A DNA stretch of 64,000 bases, taken from positions 310,001 to 374,000 of the forward strand of contig NZ_JACHHW010000001.1 in assembly GCF_014202945.1 (NCBI RefSeq), read 5' to 3'. This stretch comes from Zhongshania antarctica (GTDB lineage: Bacteria; Pseudomonadota; Gammaproteobacteria; Pseudomonadales; Spongiibacteraceae). The position numbers were made by a program, and so were the translations under genes. The notes under the pieces were generated by a model that saw only the letters and a program-made list of their open reading frames with translations, was not told the origin of the DNA and searched no databases. Shown here piece after piece: positions 6,860 through 19,600 of this stretch (position 1 is its first letter; each line of letters begins with the position of its first letter).

Positions 6860-9502
6860 ATGCAGTCCACAAAACACCTGCTCTCGGATCTGATTTGCGG
6901 CGAGCAGAGCTACCAGTACTACGATTTGCAAAAACTGGGCGACGAACGCTTGGCCCAGCTACCCAAATCCCTCAAAATTTTATTAGAAAACCAGCTGCGC
7001 CATTTCGACGGCAAAACCATAAATGCCGACATCATTGTTGCCTTCTCGCGCTGGCTCGATAACGCCAGCGGTGGCGATGACCTCAATTTTTCGCCAGCCC
7101 GCGTATTAATGCAGGACTTTACAGGGGTACCTGCCATTGTTGATTTGGCGGCTATGCGCGACGCGGTGGCCAAGTGCGGTGGTGACGTGTCAGCCATTAA
7201 CCCGCAGATCCCAGTTCACCTCGTTATTGACCACTCCGTAACCGTAGATCAATACGGCTCGCCACAGGCCTTTGGCGAAAACGTCGCCAAAGAAATGGAG
7301 CGTAACGAAGAGCGCTACCGCTTCCTTAAGTGGGGCCAATCGGCCTTTCGTAATTTCAACGTGGTACCGCCGGGCACCGGCATCTGCCACCAGGTGAATT
7401 TAGAATATTTAGCGCAAGTGGTCTGGGTTAGTGAAGACGGCACAATGGCCTATCCCGACACCGTGCTTGGCACCGACAGTCACACGCCCATGGTCAATGG
7501 CTTAGGCGTGCTTGGCTGGGGCGTGGGCGGCATTGAAGCCGAGGCCGCACTGCTGGGCCAGCCTTATTCCATGATGCTGCCCGACGTTGTGGGCTTTGAG
7601 CTCAGCGGCAAACTCAGCGAAGGCGTTACCGCGACCGACCTAGTACTCAGCGTGGTAGAAATTCTGCGCCGCGAGGGTGTTGTTGGTAAATTCGTTGAGT
7701 TCTTTGGCGACGGTCTCGCCGAGCTCAGCGTGGCTGATCGCGCTACCATTGCCAATATGGCACCGGAATACGGCGCCACCTGCGGCTATTTCCCTGTCGA
7801 CGAGGCTACCCTCGCCTACTTAAAGCTAACGGGCCGAACCGAGCAGACCATCGCCCTTACCGAGCAGTATTGCAAAGCCCAAGGATTATGGCGAAACCCA
7901 GGCGACTACCCGGTATTCAGCCACAGCGTAACGCTGAACTTAGACACCGTTGAACCAAGCCTAGCTGGGCCTAGCCGCCCCCAAGATCGTGTCGCCGTCA
8001 GCGATCTTGGCAATGCCATGCGCGACTATTTAGCAGACAGCGAGCGTGATTTAAACGAAACCGCCGACATTGAGGACATGAAGCTCAAACTCCACCACGG
8101 CGACGTGGTTATTGCCGCTATTACCAGCTGTACCAACACCTCAAACCCCGACGTCATGATTGCCGCGGGCTTAGTCGCCCGCAAAGCCCGCGAGCGCGGT
8201 TTACGAGTAAAACCCTGGGTTAAAACCTCCCTTGCACCCGGCTCTAAAGTCGTCAGTAAATATTTAGCCGACAGCGGCTTACAAGACGACCTCAATTCGC
8301 TAGGCTTTGATTTGGTTGGCTACGGCTGTACGACTTGCATTGGCAACTCCGGGCCGCTGCGCGAGCCCATCGCCAAAGCCATCGACAGCAAAAATATGGT
8401 GGTTTCCGCTCTGCTGTCTGGCAACCGCAACTTTGACGGGCGCATTCATCCCCAGGTCAAAGCGAGCTGGCTGGCCTCGCCACCATTAGTTGTTGCCTAT
8501 GCACTCGCGGGCACGACCCTGCGCAATTTGCAAGATGAGGCGATCGCGACCGACAGCAAAGGTGTGGAGGTATTTCTCAAAGACCTGTGGCCGAGCACTG
8601 CTGAAATTCACGAAATACGCAAAATTGTCAGCGGCGCCATGTACCGCGATGCCTATCAAGACGTCTACCTTGGCACTGAGGAGTGGCAGGCCATCGAGGT
8701 TGAAAAGAGCGATACTTATCCTTGGCAAGTTGATTCAAGCTATATTCGCTGCCCCAGCTTTTTTGACAAGCCGCAACTTGCTGGCGAAGAATTCCCCGTT
8801 TTGCGGAGCGCGCGCATTCTAGGTGTTTTCGGCGATTTCATTACCACAGATCACATTTCACCCGCAGGTAAAATTGCCACCGACAGCCCGGCGGGCCACT
8901 ATTTGCAAAGCATTGGTATTGCGCCCAGCGATTTTAACTCCTACGGCTCTCGGCGCGGCAACCACGAAGTAATGAGCCGAGGCACCTTTGCCAATACGCG
9001 GCTCAACAATAAGCTTGTCGACCGTGAAGGTGGCTATACATTGGCACCTGACGGGGAAACGGTGCTGCCAATATTTAAAGCTGCAGTGAAATACCTAGAG
9101 ATCGAAAAGCCCCTCGTCATTATCGCTGGCAAGCAATACGGCACCGGTTCAAGTCGCGACTGGGCCGCCAAGGGCACCTTATTACTTGGCGTTAAAGCCG
9201 TCATTGCCGAGAGCTTTGAGCGCATCCATCGCTCTAACTTGGTCGGCATGGGCGTTATGCCGGTGGAGTTCGACAAGGAGATACCTAGAGAAATGTTGGA
9301 TCTGCAAGGCGACGAGCAAGTTGACATCATTCCCTGTGAAGAACAACTTAGCCCCAAACAAACAGTGCGTATTGTACTGTCGCGCAGCGACGGCAGTCGC
9401 CACGAGGTACTCGGCCGACTTCGCATTGATACCCAAGAAGAGCTGGGTTATTTCCGGCACGGCGGTATTCTGCAATATGTGCTAAGCCAACTTAATAACT
9501 AA
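6860..9502 (+). CDS. acnA: Aconitate hydratase A
   Basis: 880 residues, normal for the AcnA/IRP branch. The three 4Fe-4S ligands are visible: Cys424 in ITSCTNTSNP, and Cys490 and Cys493 in GYGCTTCIGNSG. Other signatures are LGTDSHTPMVNGLGVLGWGV, the swivel-domain GDFITTDHISPAG, and YGTGSSRDWAAKG near the C-terminus. It interconverts citrate and isocitrate in the TCA cycle. AGGAG lies 8 bases before the ATG. The gene stands alone, with a decayed oxidoreductase fragment in its upstream region that its promoter must overlap. Confidence 0.96.
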   Translation: MQSTKHLLSDLICGEQSYQYYDLQKLGDERLAQLPKSLKILLENQLRHFDGKTINADIIVAFSRWLDNASGGDDLNFSPARVLMQDFTGVPAIVDLAAMRDAVAKCGGDVSAINPQIPVHLVIDHSVTVDQYGSPQAFGENVAKEMERNEERYRFLKWGQSAFRNFNVVPPGTGICHQVNLEYLAQVVWVSEDGTMAYPDTVLGTDSHTPMVNGLGVLGWGVGGIEAEAALLGQPYSMMLPDVVGFELSGKLSEGVTATDLVLSVVEILRREGVVGKFVEFFGDGLAELSVADRATIANMAPEYGATCGYFPVDEATLAYLKLTGRTEQTIALTEQYCKAQGLWRNPGDYPVFSHSVTLNLDTVEPSLAGPSRPQDRVAVSDLGNAMRDYLADSERDLNETADIEDMKLKLHHGDVVIAAITSCTNTSNPDVMIAAGLVARKARERGLRVKPWVKTSLAPGSKVVSKYLADSGLQDDLNSLGFDLVGYGCTTCIGNSGPLREPIAKAIDSKNMVVSALLSGNRNFDGRIHPQVKASWLASPPLVVAYALAGTTLRNLQDEAIATDSKGVEVFLKDLWPSTAEIHEIRKIVSGAMYRDAYQDVYLGTEEWQAIEVEKSDTYPWQVDSSYIRCPSFFDKPQLAGEEFPVLRSARILGVFGDFITTDHISPAGKIATDSPAGHYLQSIGIAPSDFNSYGSRRGNHEVMSRGTFANTRLNNKLVDREGGYTLAPDGETVLPIFKAAVKYLEIEKPLVIIAGKQYGTGSSRDWAAKGTLLLGVKAVIAESFERIHRSNLVGMGVMPVEFDKEIPREMLDLQGDEQVDIIPCEEQLSPKQTVRIVLSRSDGSRHEVLGRLRIDTQEELGYFRHGGILQYVLSQLNN

Positions 9503-9587
9503 ATATTGCCTCCGATTTTGCCGCTAATGATTGACCCGGCAACTGCGGATGGCATACTCAATATTTGAATATGCGGGGTAGCAGAAT

Positions 9588-9965
9588 ATGAAAGTTCATC
9601 TCGAAATTGAAATAAGTCCAGAAGAAATGCGCCGTTTGGTCGGCCTGCCAGACGCCCAGCCATTATGGGATGCGGTCTACAAACGCATTGGCGAAGGCGA
9701 TACCGAGATGGTTCAACAAATGGCCAAAACCGCCTTTACCGAGGGCATGAAAACCCTCGACCTGTCGGCACGAGTGCTTAAATCCTTAAGTGGCTTAGCC
9801 ACCAATCGCAAATCAGCCGACAAAACCACTGACAAACCCAGCAGTGAAGCAAACAATGATAAAAATACCGAAAAAACCGCTGCAGCAAACACTACCTCAA
9901 ACAAGGCGGAAGGCGTAAAGTCCGGCCCAGTTCGACGCAGCGCCAGCAGTAAAAGCAAAGCCTAA
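9588..9965 (+). CDS. Small conserved protein, DUF6489-like
   Basis: 125 residues. The N-terminal ~65 residues begin MKVHLEIEISPEEMRRLVGL and end in a helix (MVQQMAKTAFTEGMKTLDL). This matches small proteobacterial proteins of the DUF6489 type, which start with a short strand and the phrase TPEE-x-R-x-x-x-GLPD. The last ~50 residues are low-complexity, rich in Lys, Asn, Thr and Ser, and end RRSASSKSKA; a basic tail like this is seen in nucleoid- or granule-associated proteins, but no such role can be assigned. It is 30 bases ahead of the GNAT-nitrilase gene on the same strand, probably co-transcribed. Confidence 0.6.
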   Translation: MKVHLEIEISPEEMRRLVGLPDAQPLWDAVYKRIGEGDTEMVQQMAKTAFTEGMKTLDLSARVLKSLSGLATNRKSADKTTDKPSSEANNDKNTEKTAAANTTSNKAEGVKSGPVRRSASSKSKA

Positions 9966-9995
9966 TTCCCCTAGCCCAATTCAAGAGTTTATATC

Positions 9996-11582
<1,587 letters not shown>

Positions 11583-11583
11583 T

Positions 11584-11613
11584 CGTCAGACGTCCGACGT
11601 CTGACGTCGGACG
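11584..11613. repeat. GTCNGAC tandem palindromic element, copy 2
   Basis: Four consecutive 7-mers on the pattern GTCNGAC, with N being A, C, T and G in turn, so the unit folds on itself in several registers. It lies between two convergent stops, where such a structure could act as a bidirectional terminator or a REP-type element. Copy 1 is at 3081-3110. Confidence 0.78.
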
Positions 11614-11621
11614 GATCCCCA

Positions 11622-12266
11622 CTACAGCGGGCAGCTCACCCCCGTCCCACCTAAACCACAGTAACCGCCCGGATTCTTGTCCAAATACTGCTGGTGATAG
11701 TCTTCTGCATAGTAAAACTCACCAGCCATGACTATTTCAGTGCTAATTTCTGGCAAGCCCGCATTGCTTAAGGCTTGTTGGTATTGCTCGGCAGAGGCAT
11801 TTGCCAGCGCCAGTTGAGCCTCATCTGAGCAGTAAATTCCCGAACGGTATTGAGTGCCAATATCATTGCCTTGGCGCATGCCTTCGGTGGGGTTGTGACT
11901 CTCCCAAAACACCGCCAGCAGTTTTTGCACACTAATGAGCTCGGGATCAAACACCACGAACACCACTTCATTGTGGCCGGTCATACCCGAACACACCTCC
12001 TCGTAGGTCGGGTTGGGCGTATGCCCACCGCAGTAGCCAACGGCGGTGGTGAACACCCCAGCTTGCTGCCAAAACTTGCGTTCTGCCCCCCAAAAGCACC
12101 CAAGACCAAACACTATTTGCTGATAAGCCTCTGGAAACGGTCCTAGCAGCGGAGTTTTTAACACGGTGTGTTTCGCCGCTACCCGCATTTTTTCACTGCG
12201 ACCAGGCAGCGCCTGCTCTGCAGTAGGGATAACGGCGGGTTTGCGGTAGCGATCAAAAATACTCAT
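11622..12266 (-). CDS. msrA: Peptide-methionine (S)-S-oxide reductase MsrA
   Basis: The start is set at 12266 (AAGGAAG eight bases upstream), giving 214 residues; the open frame extends 22 codons further but without a ribosome-binding site. The catalytic motif GCFWGAE is present, preceded by the long N-terminal stretch of the ~210-residue enterobacterial-type MsrA. The substrate-pocket region [20 protein letters not shown] follows, and the C-terminal [12 protein letters not shown] carries the resolving cysteines. It reduces methionine-S-sulfoxide in proteins, with thioredoxin regenerating the enzyme. Confidence 0.95.
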   Translation of the reverse strand: MSIFDRYRKPAVIPTAEQALPGRSEKMRVAAKHTVLKTPLLGPFPEAYQQIVFGLGCFWGAERKFWQQAGVFTTAVGYCGGHTPNPTYEEVCSGMTGHNEVVFVVFDPELISVQKLLAVFWESHNPTEGMRQGNDIGTQYRSGIYCSDEAQLALANASAEQYQQALSNAGLPEISTEIVMAGEFYYAEDYHQQYLDKNPGGYCGLGGTGVSCPL

Positions 12267-12482
12267 GGCACAGCTTCCTTTAATATGTTTCCACAAACAG
12301 ACAGCTACTATGCCTTGATTTACCCCCCTCAAGCCAGCGCCACAAAGTCATAAAACCCCAAGCCCTTCAATGACTTTGGCATAAGCCCAGCAAGGGGATT
12401 TTAACAGGATTTTTTATTGCTATTTAGGGGAAAACACGTTTAAATCGCCCGCTCTTTCACCTATGCGGAGGATTTATGCTAA

Positions 12483-12938
12483 ATGAAAAGCCTAGATCAT
12501 ATGCCTTCTTTGGAGGCCGGCGCTGCCACGTGTAATCCGATTACACAGTCCGACGAAAATCTCGACCACCTTATAATTCGTGACGGCGTAGCGTACGCTG
12601 GAACCCATTTAATTATCGACCTGTGGGGCGCATCCCACCTCGATGAACTCCCCCGCATGGAAAAAGCCTTTATTGACTGTGTCAATGAATGTGGTGCAAC
12701 ACTGTTGCATATTCATATGCATCATTTCACCCCAAATGGCGGAGTTTCTGGCGTTGCGGTATTAGCCGAGTCACACATTAGTGTGCACACCTGGCCAGAG
12801 CGCGATTACGCTGCCTTTGACGTATTCATGTGCGGCGATGCGAAACCTGAATTGGCTGTAGAGATCCTGCGGAAGGCCTTTTCACCCACTCGTATCGAGG
12901 TGGGCGAAAACCTACGCGGGAGAATGGACGATGTCTGA
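12483..12938 (+). CDS. speD: S-adenosylmethionine decarboxylase proenzyme
   Basis: 151 residues, the short class 1B type found in Bacillus and Thermotoga rather than the ~260-residue E. coli type. The self-processing site is [12 protein letters not shown], with Ser97 as the future pyruvoyl group, followed by the FDVFMCGDA motif. An N-terminal extension of ~30 residues precedes the usual start of the fold ([13 protein letters not shown]). GGAGG lies about 12 bases before the ATG, a slightly long spacing. It provides decarboxylated SAM for spermidine synthesis. The coding end overlaps speE by 8 bases. Confidence 0.93.
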   Translation: MKSLDHMPSLEAGAATCNPITQSDENLDHLIIRDGVAYAGTHLIIDLWGASHLDELPRMEKAFIDCVNECGATLLHIHMHHFTPNGGVSGVAVLAESHISVHTWPERDYAAFDVFMCGDAKPELAVEILRKAFSPTRIEVGENLRGRMDDV

Positions 12939-13779
12939 GTGGTTTAACGAAACCCTCCACGGCGACTACCATCAAGGTTTTAACATTCGCGAGGTCTTGT
13001 TTGAAAGCAAGACCGACCATCAGCATTTAATCATCTTTGAATCCGGCAGCTTTGGCCGAGTCATGGCGCTAGACGGTATTGTTCAAACTACCGAGCGCGA
13101 TGAATTCATTTATCACGAAATGCTGGCGCACACCCCGCTATTTGCCCACGGCAATGCCAAAAACGTGCTTATTATTGGCGGCGGCGACGGCGGTCTGCTT
13201 CGCGAAGTGCTTAAACACCCAGAAGTGGAGAGCGCCGTTCAGGTCGAAATAGACCAAGCGGTTATCGATATGTGCGTTAAATTCCTGCCCAATCACTCGG
13301 CTGGGGCCTATGAAAACCCCCGCGCCGAAATTGTGATTGGCGACGGTATCGATTTCGTTAAGCAGTGCGATCGCCAGTTTGATGTAATTTTGTCAGACAG
13401 CACCGATCCTATTGGTCCCGGCGAAGTTCTATTCACTTCGCCGTTTTACGAAGGGATCAAGCGCTGCCTGAAGCCTGGCGGAATTTTTGCCGCGCAGAAC
13501 GGCGTTGCGTTTATGCAGCCCGATGAAGTCAGCACCAGCTATAAGCGCCTGTCACCCCTGTTTAGTGACACCGCTTTTTACACAGCAGCGGTGCCCACCT
13601 ATGTCGGTGGCATTATGACCTTCGCTTGGGCCAGCAACGAGCCTAGCGCTCGCACCCAGGAACTAAGCACCTTGCAAGCTCGATCTACAGCTAGCGGCAT
13701 TAAAACTCGCTACTACAATCCAGCACTGCACGTGGGCGCTTTTGCGCTGCCTCAGTATTTGCTCGACAGCATAGACTGA
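12931..13779 (+). CDS. speE: Spermidine synthase
   Basis: 282 residues, typical for SpeE. It shows the N-terminal beta region ([19 protein letters not shown]), the gate motif [13 protein letters not shown], the SAM-like binding motif [17 protein letters not shown] and the catalytic Asp in [13 protein letters not shown]. It transfers the aminopropyl group from decarboxylated SAM to putrescine. The start lies inside the end of speD in another frame, so the two are translationally coupled. A 12-bp hairpin follows directly. Confidence 0.95.
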   Translation: MSEWFNETLHGDYHQGFNIREVLFESKTDHQHLIIFESGSFGRVMALDGIVQTTERDEFIYHEMLAHTPLFAHGNAKNVLIIGGGDGGLLREVLKHPEVESAVQVEIDQAVIDMCVKFLPNHSAGAYENPRAEIVIGDGIDFVKQCDRQFDVILSDSTDPIGPGEVLFTSPFYEGIKRCLKPGGIFAAQNGVAFMQPDEVSTSYKRLSPLFSDTAFYTAAVPTYVGGIMTFAWASNEPSARTQELSTLQARSTASGIKTRYYNPALHVGAFALPQYLLDSID

Positions 13780-13781
13780 GC

Positions 13782-13811
13782 CTTTACCCGCCATACCAAT
13801 GGCGGGTAAAG
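13782..13811 (+). terminator. Hairpin after speE
   Basis: A perfect 12-bp stem (CTTTACCCGCCA/TGGCGGGTAAAG) around a 6-base loop, three bases after the speE stop. No clear T-run follows, so termination may be partial, with some read-through into the decarboxylase gene. Confidence 0.5.
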
Positions 13812-13995
13812 CGCCGATTTAACTCTCCAAGCCCCTACCAAAAACATTCCGTGCGTCCGCCGGTCTTATCCGTCAAAATATGCTCGATTTGACTGACAGC
13901 GGTCATGGATTATTGTTAGGGTATACAGTTAATCGTTGCCACCACCAAAATTGACATACAAAGCCGTGCAGCTGCCTTATATGACTAAGCCGCGC

Positions 13996-14047
13996 GATAG
14001 GACCCAGAGGTATTCTGGGAAAAGCCAACACCAACAATGGCCGTATA
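13996..14047 (+). promoter_or_regulatory. Candidate structured leader of the decarboxylase mRNA
   Basis: The ~50 bases before the decarboxylase ATG hold two small hairpins: CCCAGA-ggtat-TCTGGG (about 14002-14018) and GCCA...TGGC close to the start, where the second could mask the initiation region. No strong Shine-Dalgarno is seen, which makes structure-controlled translation plausible. Not matched to any known riboswitch family. Confidence 0.25.
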
Positions 14048-14048
14048 A

Positions 14049-16304
14049 ATGAAATTTCGTTTCCCCGTCGTCATCATTGACGAAGACTTTCGCTCTGAAA
14101 ACATCTCAGGCTCAGGCATCCGCGACCTCGCCGACGCCATAAGCAAAGAAGGCATGGAAGTTATTGGCCTGACCAGCTACGGCGATCTCACCGCCTTTGC
14201 CCAGCAAGCGAGCCGGGCCTCCTGCTTTATCTTGTCAATCGACGATGAAGAGTTTGGCGATGGCAGCGACGAAACCGTCAGTCAGGCCCTAGAATCCATC
14301 GGCCAATTTATGACCGCCGTACGCCAGCGCAACACCGACATTCCGGTGTTTCTCTATGGTGAAACCCGTACCTCGCGGCATATTCCCAATGAAATACTGC
14401 GGGAATTGCACGGCTTCATTCACATGTTTGAAGACACGCCAGATTTTGTGGCTCGTCACATTATTCGCGAAGCCAATAAATATTTGTCAGCCCTCGCGCC
14501 ACCGTTCTTTCAAGCTTTGATGAACTATGCCAGCGACAGCTCCTATTCATGGCACTGCCCCGGCCACTCCGGCGGCGTTGCCTTCTTAAAAAGCCCAGTT
14601 GGGCAAATGTTCCATCAGTTCTTTGGTGAGAACCTGCTTCGCGCAGACGTCTGCAATGCAGTTGAAGAGTTAGGCCAATTGCTTGACCACACCGGTCCAG
14701 TTAGCGCCAGCGAGAATAACGCCGCACGTATATTCGGCTGCGACCACCTGTTCTTTGTGACCAACGGCACCTCGACCTCCAACAAAGTAGTGTGGCACTC
14801 AACCGTCGCCCCCGGCGATATCGTGGTGGTCGACCGCAACTGCCATAAGTCGATATTGCACAGCATTATTATGACCGGCGCGATCCCCGTGTTTTTAATG
14901 CCAACCCGCAACCATTACGGCATTATTGGCCCAATTCCAAAGAGCGAATTCGACCCAGCGGCAATCCGCAAAAAGATCGAAGATCATCCCTTTGCCCGCC
15001 ACGCCGAAGACAAAAAACCGCGTATTCTGACCATTACCCAGAGTACCTACGACGGTATTGTGTATAACGTTGAAGAAATCAAAGACATTCTCGACTCCAC
15101 TATCGATACCCTGCATTTTGATGAAGCTTGGCTGCCCCACGCCGCCTTTCACAGCTTCTACCACAATATGCACGCCATCGGCGCCGGTCGCCCGCGCTCC
15201 GACGACACCCTAGTCTTTGCCACCCAGTCTACCCATAAACTCTTGGCGGGCCTCTCCCAAGCTTCGCAGATTTTGGTACAGGACGGCACCCAGCGGAAGC
15301 TCGATACCCACCGCTTTAACGAGTCGTATTTAATGCACTCATCCACCAGCCCCCAGTACGCCATTATCGCTTCATGCGACGTAGCCGCAGCCATGATGGA
15401 AGCGCCTGGCGGCACCGCGCTGGTTGATGAATCGATTATGGAAGCCCTAGATTTCCGCCGCGCCATGCGCAAAGTCGATGCCGATTACGGCGACGATTGG
15501 TGGTTCCGCGTGTGGGGACCAGAAGTATTGGCCGAAGAAGGCATCGGCGACCGCGACGACTGGGTAATTCACTCCGACGACCGTTGGCACGGCTTTGGCG
15601 ATATCGAGTCTGGCTTCAATATGCTCGACCCCATTAAGGCAACCATCATTACCCCAGGCCTTGATGTCGATGGCAACTTCGACGAAATCGGTATCCCCGC
15701 GTCAATCGTGAGCAAATACCTTGCTGAACACGGCATTATCATCGAAAAAACCGGCATGTACTCCTTCTTCATCATGTTCACTATCGGCATCACCAAGGGC
15801 CGCTGGAACTCGATGGTGACCGAACTACAGCAGTTTAAAGACGACTACGATCAGAACCTGCCGCTATGGCGGGTAATGCCCCAGTTCGCCGCCAAATTCC
15901 CCAAATATGAGAAAATTGGCCTGCGCGACTTGTGTAGCGACATCCACAATGTGTACAAAGAATACGATCTCGCGCGAATTACCACCGAGATGTACCTGTC
16001 TGAAATGGAAGCGGCAATGATCCCTGCGGATGCCTGGGCCAGAATGTCCCACCGCAAAGTTGAGCGCGTCCCCATCGACGAGCTGGAAGGCCGCATTACC
16101 GCCATGCTGGTAACGCCCTACCCACCCGGCATTCCGCTGCTGATTCCGGGCGAGCGCTTCAATAATATTATTGTGCGCTACCTGCAATTTGTGCGTGACT
16201 TTAACTCTCGCTTCCCCGGCTTCGAAACCGATTGCCACGGCTTAGTGAAAGAGAAAGTGAACGGCGTGGACCACTACTTTGTTGATGCGGTAATTGACGA
16301 ATAA
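14049..16304 (+). CDS. Class-I type Orn/Lys/Arg decarboxylase (PLP-dependent)
   Basis: 751 residues with the full architecture of bacterial fold-I basic amino acid decarboxylases. There is an N-terminal wing domain (residues 1-~145, flavodoxin-like), a PLP core with the cofactor lysine Lys397 in ATQSTHKLLAGLSQAS, and a C-terminal domain with MLVTPYPPGIPLLIPGERF. Core motifs SWHCPGHSGGVAF and FVTNGTSTSNKVVWHS match the family closely. Length and sequence resemble Pseudomonas LdcA, but substrate (lysine, ornithine or arginine) cannot be read from motifs. Next to speD-speE, an ornithine decarboxylase supplying putrescine is a sensible guess; lysine decarboxylase (cadaverine) is the main alternative. 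Confidence 0.9.
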   Translation: MKFRFPVVIIDEDFRSENISGSGIRDLADAISKEGMEVIGLTSYGDLTAFAQQASRASCFILSIDDEEFGDGSDETVSQALESIGQFMTAVRQRNTDIPVFLYGETRTSRHIPNEILRELHGFIHMFEDTPDFVARHIIREANKYLSALAPPFFQALMNYASDSSYSWHCPGHSGGVAFLKSPVGQMFHQFFGENLLRADVCNAVEELGQLLDHTGPVSASENNAARIFGCDHLFFVTNGTSTSNKVVWHSTVAPGDIVVVDRNCHKSILHSIIMTGAIPVFLMPTRNHYGIIGPIPKSEFDPAAIRKKIEDHPFARHAEDKKPRILTITQSTYDGIVYNVEEIKDILDSTIDTLHFDEAWLPHAAFHSFYHNMHAIGAGRPRSDDTLVFATQSTHKLLAGLSQASQILVQDGTQRKLDTHRFNESYLMHSSTSPQYAIIASCDVAAAMMEAPGGTALVDESIMEALDFRRAMRKVDADYGDDWWFRVWGPEVLAEEGIGDRDDWVIHSDDRWHGFGDIESGFNMLDPIKATIITPGLDVDGNFDEIGIPASIVSKYLAEHGIIIEKTGMYSFFIMFTIGITKGRWNSMVTELQQFKDDYDQNLPLWRVMPQFAAKFPKYEKIGLRDLCSDIHNVYKEYDLARITTEMYLSEMEAAMIPADAWARMSHRKVERVPIDELEGRITAMLVTPYPPGIPLLIPGERFNNIIVRYLQFVRDFNSRFPGFETDCHGLVKEKVNGVDHYFVDAVIDE

Positions 16305-16657
16305 ATTCGTATCGGTGGCACGTTATCGTGTCCGGATAATTTAACCGCAGCTGCGTAATTATGCCCAGACTTACATTGAGCCTGGGCATTTTCTTTAGTG
16401 GTATATCGTTTTATGAACGTCGAAAAACAGGCTGTATTTTACTAACAGTAACACTACTGCACTTACACCTACCTAATACAAAAAACAAAAATTTCTATAT
16501 CACATGTACCAAAAAACTTCAAAAAACAAAGCCCACACCAAGAACAAATACACAAATAAGGGAGAAGGTCACGTTATTGCTGGATCGCACATTTGTAAAT
16601 TTGTTAGGCTTTCACCATAAGCAATATGTACTCAATTTTTTCTGGGAAATCGTCTCC
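16305..16657 (+). other. Gap before the repeat protein
   Basis: 353 bases. It holds the decarboxylase terminator (16361-16396) and then a strongly AT-rich run with many A-tracts (about 16480-16560), likely the promoter of the repeat-protein gene. The repeat-protein frame is open through here, but a start inside the terminator is implausible. Confidence 0.5.
16361..16396 (+). terminator. Rho-independent terminator of the decarboxylase gene
   Basis: Stem ATGCCCAG/CTGGGCAT with a 13-base loop, followed by TTTTCTTT. It lies 57 bases after the stop codon. Confidence 0.75.
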
Positions 16658-19600
16658 ATGATCCAGCACCGCAAACACAAACTGACCGCAGCAATACTGC
16701 TCACCAGCCAGCTGAGTTATGCACAATCTATTATTGTCATTCCGAATCTTTCCGGCAGTGATAGCGGGAGCCTCTTATCACCAGTGACAGAACCAATCGG
16801 TCAATCTTTACAGCCGACAATAAACACCTTGGACATTACGCTAGACCCTCTCACCAATCCCATCGACGCACAAATCGGAGCACCACTAATAGATGTCGCA
16901 TCGCCCGTCATCACGCCGGTCCTAAAGGGCCTCGAGCCGATTATTGGCCCTGTTGATGGAATATTCCACGACATCAGCGAAGGTAGTCTTTCTGACGCAC
17001 TGACAAATTCCGACCAAAATACAAGCGATGGTAACGGCATCACCAATGACTTACTTGGCGGCAAAAAAAATCGTAACAAAACCAAAAATTCCGAAACCGC
17101 ATTGCGTACAGGCAACCCTGCAGAGGGCAATAATGGCAATGACAAGCCCGTTGGTAATGCCCAGGGCAAGAAGCCCAAAAACAAATCGCCAATCGAATCC
17201 GTCAGCGCCCCACTCGGGCGCAGCCTAACGCCACTGATCGACACCGTTGACGAGAGCCTTGACCCCATCACAAATGTGATTGATGACGAAATAGCAGAAC
17301 CTATATTAAGCGCAGGCGCGCCTGTCATTGATCCACTGCTCGAAGGTCTTACCCCTATCACCAACCCAGTAGACGGTATCGTCTCCGATCTGAGCGGCGG
17401 TAGCCTTGAAGACGCCTTAACGACGCAAGATTACAACGACGAAGACGGCCAGGGGCCCATAAACGATTTACTGGGTAACGGGCGCACCCAAAATAGTGGC
17501 CGCGAAGCAGGTGAAAGCTCGCCCCTCCCTATTGTCACACGCCCACTTGGGCAAGCCCTAGACACATTGGTAACTGATCTCGACGAAGGCCTAGACCCGC
17601 TAACCGACGTGGTCGACAGCCAATTACTTGCTCCGGTATTGGACGTCGTGGCGCCCATTACTGAGCCTATTTTGGCAGCGGCTGAACCACTTACTGATCC
17701 AGTCGATGGCAGCCTAGCCGACCTCACCGGCGGCAGCGTTGAAGACGCATTAACAAACGATGACGACAATCGCAGCGACGGCAACGGCGTCGCCAACGAT
17801 TTACTTGGCGGCAAAAAAAATCGTAACAAAACCACCAATTCCGAAACAGGATTTGGCACAGGCAACCCTGCCGTCGGCAATAACGGCAACGACAAACCCG
17901 TGGGCAATGCTCAGGGCAAGAAGCCCAAGAACAAATCGCCAATCGAATCCGTCAGCGCCCCACTCGGGCGCAGCCTAACGCCGCTGATCGACATCGTTGA
18001 CGAGAGCCTTGACCCCATCACAAATGTGATTGATGACGAAATAGCAGAACCTATATTAAGCGCAGGCGCGCCTGTCATTGATCCACTGCTCGAAGGTCTT
18101 ACCCCTATCACCAACCCAGTAGACGGTATCGTCTCCGATCTGAGCGGCGGTAGCCTTGAAGACGCCTTAACGACGCAAGATTACAACGACGAAGACGGCC
18201 AGGGGCCCATAAACGATTCACTGGGTAACGGGCGCACTCAAAATAGTGGCCGCGAGGCAGGTGAAACCTCGCCCCTCCCTATCGTCACACGCCCACTTGG
18301 GCAAGCCCTAGACACATTGGTAACTGATCTCGACGAAGGCCTAGACCCGCTAACCGACGTGGTCGACAGCCAATTACTTGCTCCGGTATTGGACGTCGTG
18401 GCGCCCATTACTGAGCCTATTTTGGCAGCGGCTGAACCACTCACTGATCCAGTCGATGGCAGCCTAGCCGACCTCACCGGCGGCAGCGTAGAAGACGCAT
18501 TAACAAACGATGACGACAATACGACCGACGGCGACGGCCTCGTGAATGACTTACTCGGTGGTGGTGGCAGCGCACCAGCACCCCAGCCCGCCCCCGGCGA
18601 CAGCAGCGGCTCACCCTTAGCGCCCGTGACTGTGCCCCTTGGTGAAGCCCTTGCGCCGGTCATTGACGCAGTTGATACCGGCTTAGATCCGGTTACCGAC
18701 ACCGTCGACAGCGAAGTTGGCGTGGCTTTACTCGACGCTCTGGCCCCGGTCACTGAGCCCGTGGTCGACGGCGCTGAACCCATCATCACCCCAGTCGATG
18801 CGATCGTCGGCGAGCTTACTGGCGGCAGCGTGTCTGATGCCCTGAGCAATTCCGACGCCAATACCGCCGACGGCGATGGCTTAGTGAATGACTTACTCGG
18901 TGGTGGCAGCAGCGCACCAGCACCGGCGCCCAGCAGCGGCTCACCCTTAGCGCCCGTGACTGTGCCCCTTGGTGAAGCCCTTGCGCCGGTCATTGACGCA
19001 GTTGATACCGGCTTAGATCCGGTTACCGACACCGTTGACAGCGAAGTGGGCGTGCCTTTACTCGACGCTCTGGCGCCGGTCACTGAGCCCGTGGTTGACG
19101 GCGCCGAGCCGGTCATCACACCCGTCGATGCCATTGTTAACGAACTCACTGGCGGCAGCGTGTCTGATGCCCTGAGCAATTCCGACGCCAATACCGCCGA
19201 CGGCGATGGTTTGGTTAACGACCTACTCGGTGGCGGCAGCAATGCACCGGCACCCAGCAGCGGCTCACCTTTAGCGGCTGTCACTGTGCCCCTTGGCGAA
19301 GCCCTTGCGCCAGTCATTGACGCAGTTGATACCGGCTTAGATCCGGTTACCGACACCGTTGACAGTGAAGTTGGCGTGCCCTTGCTCGACGCTCTGGCGC
19401 CGGTCACTGAGCCCGTGGTTGACGGCGCTGAACCCGTCATCACGCCAGTCGATGCCATTGTTAACGAGCTCACTGGCGGCAGCGTGTCTGACACCCTGAG
19501 TAATTCCGACGCCAATACCGCCGACGGCGATGGCTTAGTGAATGACTTACTCGGTGGTGGCAGCAGCGCACCAGCACCCCAGCCCGCCCCCGGTGACAGC

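Noticed and set aside
16361-16657. Longer start for the repeat protein at 16361
   Set aside because: It lies inside the decarboxylase terminator and gives no signal peptide; the ATG at 16658 gives a clean one.
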